From Filomicrobium sp. (GTDB taxonomy: Bacteria; Pseudomonadota; Alphaproteobacteria; Rhizobiales; Hyphomicrobiaceae), in NCBI GenBank assembly GCA_029287535.1, contig JARFQY010000266.1, positions 55,486 to 119,485 on the forward strand: a stretch of 64,000 nucleotides of DNA, given 5' to 3'. The stretch's first letter is position 1. Each line of letters starts with the position of its first letter. Under the pieces are notes generated by a model. The model made no database searches and was not told where the DNA came from. It saw nothing but the letters and a program-made list of their open reading frames with translations. This document shows positions 38,121-47,264 of the stretch, piece after piece. A program made the translations under genes and the position numbers.

Positions 38121-39377
38121 TCAAACAAACGACAGTGCGAACGAAGCAGCCGCGCTAACGATTAGGGTCACCATGACACCAGCTCTGAATCCAAACAAGG
38201 CAATGCCAGCAAGCACTGAAAGAGCAGCCGCTTTCCAGTCCAGCGAATGAAGAACAGGCACTTCAAGCGACAACATCCCCAAGTCGACCGTCTCGAACTG
38301 CCCGAACAAGACCCGCAGGCCGAACCACAAACTGAGGTTCAAGATGACGCCGACAACCGCCGCAGTTACCGCCGCCAGCGCCGCGCGCAACCGGACCGCA
38401 TGCTGCAGATGCTCGACATACGGAGCGCCCGCGAAGATCCAAAGAAAGCAAGGTGCGAATGTCGCCCATAGCGTAACAACGGCCCCGGCGATGCTAAGTA
38501 ACAGCCCACCGCCCCCCTCCTCACGGAACGCGGCCAGGAAGCCGACGAACTCGGTCACCAGAATGAGCGGTCCGAGCGTCGTCTCTGCGAGACCCAAGCC
38601 ATCAATCATCTCGCCTGCACTCAGCCAGCCGTACCCCTGCACAACTTCCTGCGCCATGTAGGCGAGCACGGCATAGGCGCCACCAAAAGTCACAACCGCC
38701 AATTTGGAGAAGAACCAGCCCAACTGGACCAGCACGTGATCAGAGCCAAGCACGAACCATAATCCGATGAGCGGCCCGAGCCAGACAGCCAACCAGATCG
38801 CGACCGTGCGCACCGTGTCCGGCCACGCGGCAGCCGGACCGCTCGTCGTCACCTCGATTGGCGAGACCGTCGCGCCTTCTCCAGATTGCCAGGACCAAAG
38901 CGCGCCCAGAAGGGCAGCCGCGAACACGACCAGCGGAAATGGCACGTTGAAGAAGAACAGCGCGACGAACGCGAGCCCGGCAAGCAGCCAGTGCATTCGC
39001 GTCTGCAGTGCCCGCCCCGCAACCCGGATCAAGGCCTCGAGAACGATCGCCAGAACGGCAGCCTTGACCCCCAAAAACAAGACCTCAATTGCCGGAAGCT
39101 GCCCGTAGTAGACGTAGATCATCGACAAGACGATCATCAGCAACGCGCCAGGCACAACAAACAGGAGTCCGGCTGCCAGCCCCCCGGCGATGCCATGCAT
39201 CCGCCAGCCCGCGTAAGTCGCCAATTGCATCGCCTCCGGTCCTGGAAGCAACATGCAGAAGTTGAGGGCGCTCAAGAACTGCCGCTCGGCAAACCACCGC
39301 CGTTCATCCACCAGCACGCGGTGCATGAGCGCTATCTGCGCCGCCGGCCCGCCGAACGACAAGAGCCCGATCTTCAA
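38121..39377 (-). CDS. chrA: Chromate transporter family ChrA (5' end unresolved)
   Basis: IGLLSFGGPAAQIALMHRVLVDERRW and second-half repeat LAVVTFGGAYAVLAYMAQEVV; homologous-looking frame continues upstream to about 39440. Confidence 0.9.
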   Translation of the reverse strand: MKIGLLSFGGPAAQIALMHRVLVDERRWFAERQFLSALNFCMLLPGPEAMQLATYAGWRMHGIAGGLAAGLLFVVPGALLMIVLSMIYVYYGQLPAIEVLFLGVKAAVLAIVLEALIRVAGRALQTRMHWLLAGLAFVALFFFNVPFPLVVFAAALLGALWSWQSGEGATVSPIEVTTSGPAAAWPDTVRTVAIWLAVWLGPLIGLWFVLGSDHVLVQLGWFFSKLAVVTFGGAYAVLAYMAQEVVQGYGWLSAGEMIDGLGLAETTLGPLILVTEFVGFLAAFREEGGGGLLLSIAGAVVTLWATFAPCFLWIFAGAPYVEHLQHAVRLRAALAAVTAAVVGVILNLSLWFGLRVLFGQFETVDLGMLSLEVPVLHSLDWKAAALSVLAGIALFGFRAGVMVTLIVSAAASFALSFV

Positions 39378-39988
39378 CCAAACGCCCAGCGCCTCCGCGT
39401 AGCTGACCGGCCCGCTGCCTTCCTGCTGAGATGTTTCGATTTTCCCACGCCCCTTTAGGCCACTCCGAAACGCGCACCTTTGATGCCATGTGTCGACGCA
39501 ATCAAAGCATTGGAATACACCACTTCAGCCGGCAAGTTCATCGTCCACGTCAAATCCAAGCTGCAACGTCCGCGGTTTTCCGCTCATGTTTCAGCAAATC
39601 ATGTCGCTTATTTCGCAGCTGCGAGAAAATCTGCGACTCGCAGTCACAGTCCGCTCACGACGGATCGCGAAAACGTTATGCGATTCAAAGGGCACCAGCG
39701 CTAGCTGAAACAATCATCACGATCTCCAAGCTTGACCTTTCCGGCCGACGGGTGTGACTTCGCCGCCGCCAGAGAGGATAGTGTTCCGTGCGAAACGGCA
39801 TGCAATCCGGATTAGTAAGACGGCAGATATGTTTCTGGCATTATGTTGCGTTGGCACATTAATCTGAAGGTCCGTCGGACGGGCGGGCCAAACGCCAAAA
39901 AAGCAGGCTTTCTCGGTCTTCGGAGTCATGCTCCGTGTGGCAGGGCAATGCTGCGCCGCAACACTGCCGACCATGCAGGGAGAACCTG

Positions 39989-40549
39989 ATGCGCACTATC
40001 CTTGTTGCACTCGTTGCTTTTTTGACATTTGGAGTAATTACCGCTCAGGCCGCGAAAGCCGGATGGGCATGCAATGGCCCCAGCTATGCCTGCAATGGCA
40101 ATGCTTACAAGACGGTGAAAAAGAGGAGCTATAAGAAGCGTTACGTCAAGAAGTCCTACAAAAAGGCCAAGAAGAGCTACGCTAAGAAAAGCTACAAGAC
40201 GAGCGCCAAAAAGAGCTACAAGAAGAAGAAAAAATACACCAAGAAAAGCTACGGCAAATCGAAGGGTGGTCAGCTCAGCGGCAAGGCGTCCTACTACTGG
40301 CAACCGCAGAAAGTCGCTTCCGGTGGCTGGTTCAACCCGAATGCCATGACCGCCGCCCACAAGACACTGCCATTCGGCACGCGCGTCCGCGTTACCAACA
40401 AGCGTAACGGCCGCTCGGTTGTGGTTCGCATCAACGACCGCGGGCCCTACATCAAGGGCCGCATTATCGACCTGTCCAAGGCTGCCGCTTACAAAATCGG
40501 CATGCAAAAGGCGGGCGTAGTTCCGGTGTCTGTAGCCATTCTGCGCTAA
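39989..40549 (+). CDS. RlpA-like double-psi beta-barrel protein with Lys/Ser/Tyr-rich low-complexity linker
   Basis: Signal peptide; [47 protein letters not shown]...[39 protein letters not shown]. Confidence 0.93.
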   Translation: MRTILVALVAFLTFGVITAQAAKAGWACNGPSYACNGNAYKTVKKRSYKKRYVKKSYKKAKKSYAKKSYKTSAKKSYKKKKKYTKKSYGKSKGGQLSGKASYYWQPQKVASGGWFNPNAMTAAHKTLPFGTRVRVTNKRNGRSVVVRINDRGPYIKGRIIDLSKAAAYKIGMQKAGVVPVSVAILR

Positions 40550-40601
40550 CGACACGCAACGTCGCTCGCGGTCAACCTCCCGCGCGGCGCATCAATAAAA
40601 C

Positions 40602-40636
40602 AAAAAGGGCGTTGGCGGGTGCCAGCGTCCTTTTTT
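40602..40636 (+). terminator. Rho-independent terminator downstream of the RlpA-like gene
   Basis: AAAAAGGGCGTTGGC-GGGT-GCCAGCGTCCTTTTTT. Confidence 0.85.
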
Positions 40637-41124
40637 GATTCCAGGCGATTTCATCTGCTTTGGCCGATGCACGGTCCCAACAAGAGGGACGGAGGGCAGC
40701 CGGCGGTCTCGAAAACCGGCTGCCCCCCTATCCTGCCGCCTTGTCCGAGCAGACGGCAGGACCCACGAAATTGACGGCACAGGATGCTTGTGCGGTACAC
40801 CCCGACGCGCCGCCGATAGTGAGACTGGTTACAAAAGTGCAAGGTCATGAAACCCGAAATACCAGGACTGTCTCGCTACGCTGTACCAACCAAGACGACG
40901 CGGCTTCCAGCTTCGCACTTTTGATGACGCTGAGTGTGCTTGATCCCGACGGGAATGATGAGCCCACCAGCACCTAGGCGGCGGCAATCTCAGTTAACGC
41001 CGCGGCATCGCCGATTGCTGATTGCGCACCACCCGTAAATTCCGATAATTTCCGCTAACACGCCGCAAGATCGCATCGCCGTTACCTAGGGTACATCTGC
41101 CCGTGCCCGCCTGAGTGAGACCCA

Positions 41125-41895
41125 ATGACGGAACACACAATTCCAAGCGAGCGCGCTGCCGCGATCAGCAAAATCCGTACAGCCATGATCGAAAAGAAGA
41201 TGACCCAGGCCGAACTCGCCGACACCGCTTGTTGTCACGAGAAGACCGTACAGAATCTGATTGCCGGCCGGCAGGTTCGCGACCAGACTCTCTTCGATGT
41301 CTGCGCGGTACTGGGCCTCGAATTCGAATCCATAAGGGAGGCCTGGAGTGGGGCTGTCATCTCAGGGCCGATGGAGCTAAAGGGCGAAGGCGGGCTCGTT
41401 GCACCCGTCTACATGGGCGCCTACACCAAGGCCGCGGTTGACCACTATATCGGCACGTATCTCACGGTCAGACCCTCGTTCTCAATGCCCGAGTCCTATG
41501 TCGCCTATCGCACGGACATCATTTGGGATCCGACATGGCCAAGCCTGCTATTTGAGGAAAGCGGCCGCCCCGACGTCGCTTATGAGCACCGCGGACGCAT
41601 CTACGTTCCCGCCTCTTCCATGTTCGTTCACCTGGTTTCACTCACCAAGGGCGCTATGCGCATGATCATGCTCTCCCAGCTTGATCAGACAGGCTACATG
41701 CGCGGCCTCATAACGACACTCAACAAACAAGGGGCAGTGCTTATTCCCGTCTGCTCCCCGATCGTCTATGTCCAGCGCCAAGACATTGCTGACAACGAGC
41801 TTGGGGAGATTGCACCCGGCCACACCTGCTATGAAGCTTACCGGACAATGATCAACGAAGCCACGACACAGGGCTACGCGAAGCTCATCGACTGA
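41125..41895 (+). CDS. HTH (XRE-like) transcriptional regulator with uncharacterised C-terminal domain
   Basis: MIEKKMTQAELADTACCHEKTVQNLIAGRQVRDQTLFDVCAVLGL followed by ~180 aa alpha/beta region. Confidence 0.8.
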   Translation: MTEHTIPSERAAAISKIRTAMIEKKMTQAELADTACCHEKTVQNLIAGRQVRDQTLFDVCAVLGLEFESIREAWSGAVISGPMELKGEGGLVAPVYMGAYTKAAVDHYIGTYLTVRPSFSMPESYVAYRTDIIWDPTWPSLLFEESGRPDVAYEHRGRIYVPASSMFVHLVSLTKGAMRMIMLSQLDQTGYMRGLITTLNKQGAVLIPVCSPIVYVQRQDIADNELGEIAPGHTCYEAYRTMINEATTQGYAKLID

Positions 41896-41910
41896 ACGGC
41901 AAAATCACGA

Positions 41911-43035
41911 TCAAGCCAGGCGTCGCACCGGCTGCAACTCCTTTTGGCCGCCGTCACTTTGCGCCAGGTTTTCCTGGCTAAGTTCCGGGGCCTGAATCTC
42001 CCCCCGACCTACCTTCAGATAGCGCTTTTGGAAGTCCACGCTCGACCTTTTGCCGACATTTCTGAGGTACCGTTCAATCCACTTGCCCGCTTCCGAGCGC
42101 CCGGCGCCGTGCAGATACGTAAGCAGACCCCAGTCGGGCAGCGCCTTTGAATCAGGCTTCAACACACTCGTATAGCGGCCCGCCTCAATGAGATGAAATC
42201 TATGGCGGGCCAGCCGTGCCATCGGCCCGCCTCCAGAAACCCAACCGGAGCTTCGCGTCCTCCGCGCTGTTTCAATGATCTCAATGTCGCGCAGGAAAGG
42301 AGCGTTAAAGGTCAGGTTGTTGGCATGATCGCTGATTTCGCGAACCCCGGTCGGCAGAGCCGAAATGGCTGTCGGGTTGATCTGCACAATCAACGTATCG
42401 CCTATCGGACTTTCTCCGGCGACCGTAACGAGATCGGGGTTTGCCGAAAAACCCCCGTCCCAATATGCCCGTCCATCTATTTCCACGGCATGATGAAGGG
42501 TCGGCAGACACGTTGAAGCAAGTACGCTTTCCACGGTCAGCTCAGCGCGCCGGAAATGCCGGGCCCGGCCCGTCGCAACATCAGTTGCCGAAATCAACAG
42601 TTCAACCGGTGAGCGCGACCGCAGACGCTCAAAATCCAGGTGCTCATTGAGAAGCTGACGCATCGGGTCAAAGCCGAGCGGGTTGAATTCATAAGGCGAC
42701 AGGAGGCTCGCCATCTGGGCCACAGCCGGCAGCCGGCTGAGACTGTAAAGAAACGGATTGAGCCGCATCAGATCAGGAACACCTGCCTTGTGAACCCTAT
42801 GCCAAATGGCACCGATTTTCTCGCGCGCGGCCTCCCTGCCGCCGTCGGCCAGCCCATCCGCCAAAGCCACCGCGTTGACCGCACCGGCACTGGTCCCGCT
42901 CACCCAGCCGATCTCAATCCGGTCCTCTTCAAGCAGTCGGTCAAGCACACCCCAAGTGAAGGCGCCGTGAGCGCCCCCGCCCTGGAGGGCCAGGTTGATC
43001 TGCTTTCGTTTGTTGAATATCCCCAAATGCGGCAC
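41911..43035 (-). CDS. Patatin-like phospholipase
   Basis: NLALQGGGAHGAFTWGVLDRLLE, GTSAGAVNAV, YWDGGFSANPD. Confidence 0.95.
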   Translation of the reverse strand: MPHLGIFNKRKQINLALQGGGAHGAFTWGVLDRLLEEDRIEIGWVSGTSAGAVNAVALADGLADGGREAAREKIGAIWHRVHKAGVPDLMRLNPFLYSLSRLPAVAQMASLLSPYEFNPLGFDPMRQLLNEHLDFERLRSRSPVELLISATDVATGRARHFRRAELTVESVLASTCLPTLHHAVEIDGRAYWDGGFSANPDLVTVAGESPIGDTLIVQINPTAISALPTGVREISDHANNLTFNAPFLRDIEIIETARRTRSSGWVSGGGPMARLARHRFHLIEAGRYTSVLKPDSKALPDWGLLTYLHGAGRSEAGKWIERYLRNVGKRSSVDFQKRYLKVGRGEIQAPELSQENLAQSDGGQKELQPVRRLA

Positions 43036-43306
43036 CCCACCGATCCATCTTGCACCCTTTCGGGCAGCACAATTGCGGCGCTATCAAGAAGAATGTCAAC
43101 GCATCCGGCGCCAACACTGCTTTCATACGTCTGTGAACCGCTAAGCCGTATTGAGCCAGATCGATCCAGAATCCCGTGTTCTTGCAGCGGGCCAAGCGCA
43201 ACCTTGCGCGCTGTCATGCGCGCTCCAAAAATCTGCGCCACTACTGATACCAAGGGCCTGCCGGTTTCGGTACCAGATTGTTGGCCGCAGTGAGAGATGA
43301 AGCAAA

Positions 43307-44158
43307 ATGCATATCGAGCTCCTTGACATGGCAAGCCGGGGATCAGGCCCGCACAATGAGGATCGAGCGGGCTCGGCCGGTACGTTGGCCTGGGTCATCG
43401 ATGGAGCCACCGATCTCGTAGACGCGCCGCTGGTTGGCGAGCATTCAGATGCCGCCTGGCTAGCTGAACATACCCAGCTCGGCCTAACTTCGCTGCACTC
43501 ACAGCCCTTTGAGGACTTGGCCGACCTGCCCGCTATGATTTCCGGGCACCTCTCTGAGATATTCGCTAAACAGTCACGCCGTCAGCCCGCCGCGCGCTGG
43601 GAACACCCTTCTGCCGCGGCCTTGATTGTCCGCGCCACCCATAGCGAATTGGAGTGGGTCAGCCTTGGCGATTGCGCCCTGATTGTAGAAACCCCCTCGG
43701 GGATAAGCTGCATCGGCGTAGGCGGCCCTGACGCCGGAGACAGCAAGCTCGCCTCCACATTGCGGCAGCTGCGGCAAAGGCGCGCGCTCAGCACCGAGCA
43801 CGAACGCAGATCCGAGCTGCTTCCCCGGTTACGAAAGGGGCGTGGCGAGAACCTGAACCAACCCGGCGGCTACGGTGTCATTTCCATCACCCCGCCGCCG
43901 CGCGAATTGATCGCCGCCGGACAAGTGCCGGTCGCAGGTATTTCACATGCGCTTCTGGCGACCGACGGGCTGATGCGCCTCGTCGAAATCTTCGAGCGCC
44001 ACGACGCACGGTCCCTTCTTGAGACCGCGAAGGCCAATGGGCTTGCAAGCCTCCTTGACGAACTTCGCAGCCTCGAGGCCGATGACTCTGATTGTCTCGA
44101 CCATCCTCGTCTCAAGCAATCCGATGATGCCACTGGCTTGCTGCTACGAATGAGCTAA
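43307..44158 (+). CDS. PP2C-type protein phosphatase
   Basis: GPHNEDRAG, LAWVIDGATDLVD, LEWVSLGDCALIV, HALLATDGLMRLV. Confidence 0.88.
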   Translation: MHIELLDMASRGSGPHNEDRAGSAGTLAWVIDGATDLVDAPLVGEHSDAAWLAEHTQLGLTSLHSQPFEDLADLPAMISGHLSEIFAKQSRRQPAARWEHPSAAALIVRATHSELEWVSLGDCALIVETPSGISCIGVGGPDAGDSKLASTLRQLRQRRALSTEHERRSELLPRLRKGRGENLNQPGGYGVISITPPPRELIAAGQVPVAGISHALLATDGLMRLVEIFERHDARSLLETAKANGLASLLDELRSLEADDSDCLDHPRLKQSDDATGLLLRMS

Positions 44159-44175
44159 CGACACCGCGCATCGGG

Positions 44176-44637
44176 TTACTTACCAGCGGCTTCGCGCACA
44201 ATCCCATCAAGCCAGGTATCAATCTCCAACAGCACGGGTTCTGCCGCCTTGCTGCCACCCTCGTTGGTCCGCCGATAGCCGATGACCACTTCACCGGGCG
44301 TGGCTTTTGTCTCGTAGACGAAGATGGAATAGGGACACACGCCCATCGTGCCCGCGTCTGCCTCCATCATCTTGCGAGACAGCACAGCCGAACAGAACGT
44401 GAAGTACTTTGCGCCGACGTAGATATCCTTGTCTGCACCGACATCCTTCCCGGTCCGCTGCAGCATGCCGCCGACGTCGCCTTTCATGTCGATCACAAGA
44501 CCGCGGTCGACAATGGCCGATTCAACGTCAAATGCGACCTCGTCGAATGCTCCCTTGACCGTGTAGGTCTTCACCGGTCCCGCCATGGCCGCGGTCGTGA
44601 AACAAACAAGACCGAATAGAAGTACAAGTGCTCGCAT
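44176..44637 (-). CDS. DUF302 family secreted protein
   Basis: Signal peptide then AFDEVAFDVESAIVDRGLVIDM...YFTFCSAVLSRKMMEADAGTMGVCPYSIFVYE. Confidence 0.8.
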   Translation of the reverse strand: MRALVLLFGLVCFTTAAMAGPVKTYTVKGAFDEVAFDVESAIVDRGLVIDMKGDVGGMLQRTGKDVGADKDIYVGAKYFTFCSAVLSRKMMEADAGTMGVCPYSIFVYETKATPGEVVIGYRRTNEGGSKAAEPVLLEIDTWLDGIVREAAGK

Positions 44638-44793
44638 GGATGTCTCCCCAGCTCCGGTGTGGCTTGTTCTTTTGACACGCCCCCGTCGGAGCCTGAACGA
44701 GAAACGCGCCAGCGAGCTATGGACCAAGTAAAGCATTCGCCATTTGATATATATCAGTTCCAGTATATTTGATCCAGGGATCAGTCACATCAC

Positions 44794-46116
44794 TTAGTCG
44801 ATGCCAAGATCACTGAACTTCACCGATAGACTATCTAGGACTTCCCCGTCCAAGCCCTTGAGCGTCAAAGCCAGTCTGCGCAGCCGCCAGTCAATATCCA
44901 CCAGCCCGAAGTTCTCTTGATTGTACATTCTGCTCAAACGCTCGGGTGTCGCCCCATCCTTGGCCGGGCCGTAAGAGCGGTTGAGCGAGCTGGATGTCAT
45001 TTCCGGAAGCCGTTGGCCATTGTCCAGTTCCCGCTGGTAGAGCGCTCCGTTGTGCCGGTCCCCCGACAACAGGACGACGCCCCGCGCGCCAGTATCATCA
45101 ATCAGCTTGAAGAAACGCTTCCGCTCAAGCGGCAGGTTCCCCCACCGTTCGAAACCATGACCATTTGCGAGCATTTGAACGGAGGTCACGATCAGGCGCA
45201 CATCGGCGGCCTCGTAGAGTTGTTCCTCAAGCCAGGTCCACTGGTCTTCGCCCAGCATGGTCCGATCTGGATCGGCAATCGGCTCATACCGACCCCAGTA
45301 TTTGAAGCCGTCTGTTTTGCGCTTCAGCTCCGAGCGAAATGAACGTGTATCGAGCATAATGACCTGAACCCGCTTCCCCTCCGGTCCAAAGATCCGCGAA
45401 TAGTAGATGCCCTCGTCGTAGCCCCTCTCGGGCTTCATCTGCCAGAAATCGTAAAATAGCTTCGCCGCGGTTTCTGTATGGGGGAAATCCGCACCACCAT
45501 CGTTGCGGCCATAATCATGATCATCCCAGATCGCCAAGAACGGCATCGCCTGTCGCGCACGTGCCAGCTCCGGCCGCACCGCTTGATCCCGATAAGCCTG
45601 GATTAGCCCCTTCGCATCCTGCTTTTTAAAATCACCGTAGACGTTGTCGCCAAGCATCATGAACAGTTGCGGACGTGGCTCCAGTCGCAAAATCGTATCC
45701 CAGATGGGCTGTGGCTGCCGCTGGCCAAGACACGACCCGACACCGATGCGCGTAAGCGTCAGGGACGCATCGGGTTTGAGCCATGGTGTCTGAGGAGCAA
45801 CTGATCTAACGCCAGGCAGAACGTCCAAACGCCGACCCGTGTCGACGGCTTCATCCAGCTGGACTTTTTCGGCCTTGGAATTCTGAGTCGAAGCCGACGC
45901 CTTTTCATCACCCGCCGTCTTCCCAACCGGCCCGAGGCGCAGCAACACAATTGTCAGCCCTAACGCTGCAACGCCGAGAACCATTCCCAGGAGAAGCATT
46001 GTAAACGGTCTGGACTTCCGGCCGCCCGGCTGCTCGGGATGGCCCCGAACAAGCGTCGTACTTTGAGAGTCCGGCTCGTTGCTTTGAGACCCACGGCCCA
46101 CGTTCCACTCCGTCAA
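44794..46116 (-). CDS. Membrane-anchored PhoD-like alkaline phosphatase/phosphodiesterase
   Basis: GVGSCLGQRQPQPIWDTILRLEPRPQLFMMLGDNVYGD, IWDDHDYGRNDGG, VVLLSGDRHNG. Confidence 0.92.
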   Translation of the reverse strand: MTEWNVGRGSQSNEPDSQSTTLVRGHPEQPGGRKSRPFTMLLLGMVLGVAALGLTIVLLRLGPVGKTAGDEKASASTQNSKAEKVQLDEAVDTGRRLDVLPGVRSVAPQTPWLKPDASLTLTRIGVGSCLGQRQPQPIWDTILRLEPRPQLFMMLGDNVYGDFKKQDAKGLIQAYRDQAVRPELARARQAMPFLAIWDDHDYGRNDGGADFPHTETAAKLFYDFWQMKPERGYDEGIYYSRIFGPEGKRVQVIMLDTRSFRSELKRKTDGFKYWGRYEPIADPDRTMLGEDQWTWLEEQLYEAADVRLIVTSVQMLANGHGFERWGNLPLERKRFFKLIDDTGARGVVLLSGDRHNGALYQRELDNGQRLPEMTSSSLNRSYGPAKDGATPERLSRMYNQENFGLVDIDWRLRRLALTLKGLDGEVLDSLSVKFSDLGID

Positions 46117-46222
46117 TAACCCGGACTTTGCAACCCTCGTTGTTTCACGGCCAAGTCATCTGAACAAGTCGCAGGCCAAATTTCTCGCCACGGCGGGCCA
46201 ACGTGACGGTGGGGAAGCCGCC

Positions 46223-46678
46223 TTAGGCTGCGAGGTCGGCTTCCATCTGCTGAGGATGCGCAACATGCATCTCAACACGCGACTGCTGGCGTACGCGTTG
46301 CAACGTTTCTGCCTGATCAATCGCCCAGATCAGCTTTTGCGGGGCAAATCCCCAATCCAGGTTGAGTCGCAGGTCCCCAGCAGCTGCAACGGCGGCCTCA
46401 AGAAAGGCGAAGCCACGGTCAAACAGCCGGGTCTTCAAGCGCCGCGTCTGCAAAGCATCGATGAGGCACCATAATCTCAAGAGAATGACACCACCCTGTG
46501 CCGCTTCCCCTTCAAATGTCTTCCAGAACGCACCTTCAATCATGCTCCGGTCGGTGTCATCCGCGCCTTCGAAAAACACACGCGCGCGCTCGGCTTCGAC
46601 AACCGCCTGCAACGCCGTGATCATTTCTTGGCCTTCTGCAAGGGGGATATCGCTTTGATCAAAGGTCAAGGTCATCAC
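46223..46678 (-). CDS. Hypothetical protein
   Basis: ORF overlaps the preceding ORF by ATGA (46675..46678). Confidence 0.65.
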   Translation of the reverse strand: MMTLTFDQSDIPLAEGQEMITALQAVVEAERARVFFEGADDTDRSMIEGAFWKTFEGEAAQGGVILLRLWCLIDALQTRRLKTRLFDRGFAFLEAAVAAAGDLRLNLDWGFAPQKLIWAIDQAETLQRVRQQSRVEMHVAHPQQMEADLAA

Positions 46679-46932
46679 GCACCCTTTCCTGGCTGGGCCT
46701 CAGCAGCTTTCTTGCCCGGTCCCGAAAAGACCGTCCAAGGCGAGCCGGTGAGAAGGATGATGTCCTGAGGACGCTGTCCGGGGCGCGGTGCAACAAAGTC
46801 GACCTCATACCCGACGAGACGGCCGTTCGGATTGACGACTTCGTCGCTTTCGAAGCGGACTTTCCGTCCACCCGTGGTTTTGATGACGCCAACCTTCAGC
46901 GTCTCGTGAAACTTGATGATCCGCCCTTGCAT
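46675..46932 (-). CDS. Hypothetical small protein, possibly cold-shock-like fold
   Basis: MQGRIIKFHETLKVGVIKTTGGRKVRFESDEVVN. Confidence 0.7.
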   Translation of the reverse strand: MQGRIIKFHETLKVGVIKTTGGRKVRFESDEVVNPNGRLVGYEVDFVAPRPGQRPQDIILLTGSPWTVFSGPGKKAAEAQPGKGA

Positions 46933-47264
46933 AACTCTCTCCAGAAGCTGGGCGGTGCGTTGCTAGAAATCGGTCACCGCCGGTTATCGTTGTCTGAAGA
47001 GTGCGCGAGAAGCCGGGATGGCGCTGTTCCGCAGGCAACACCCGACATGAAAAAGACGCCTCAAGTCTCAGAACCTGAGGGAAATAAGTATGCGCCACGG
47101 AGTAGAAAGCCCGCCGCAAAACCCTGCGACGGGCTCCCTTAACCATGCGCATCAATCAATTGCTTATGTGCGCCAGCATCGTCCGGCCGGCCCTGCGGGT
47201 CGGCTTGGGCCGCCGCGGTTTAGTAGGGCGGGAGGGGGGCCTCGGTATAAAAAGCCTTTTCGGG

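Noticed and set aside
39480-39757. Small ORFs between chrA and the RlpA-like gene
   Set aside because: Overlapping in several frames with no consistent coding signal.
40100-40270. DNA repeat or CRISPR-like array in the RlpA-like gene
   Set aside because: The repetition comes from the Lys/Ser/Tyr coding tract; no spacer structure.
40687-40760. Possible tRNA-Ser gene
   Set aside because: Only the anticodon-arm-like hairpin is present; no acceptor stem, D-arm or T-arm could be drawn.
40660-40977. 105-aa plus-strand ORF in the structured intergenic region
   Set aside because: Low-quality composition, crosses strong hairpins, no signal or motif; treated as non-coding until shown otherwise.
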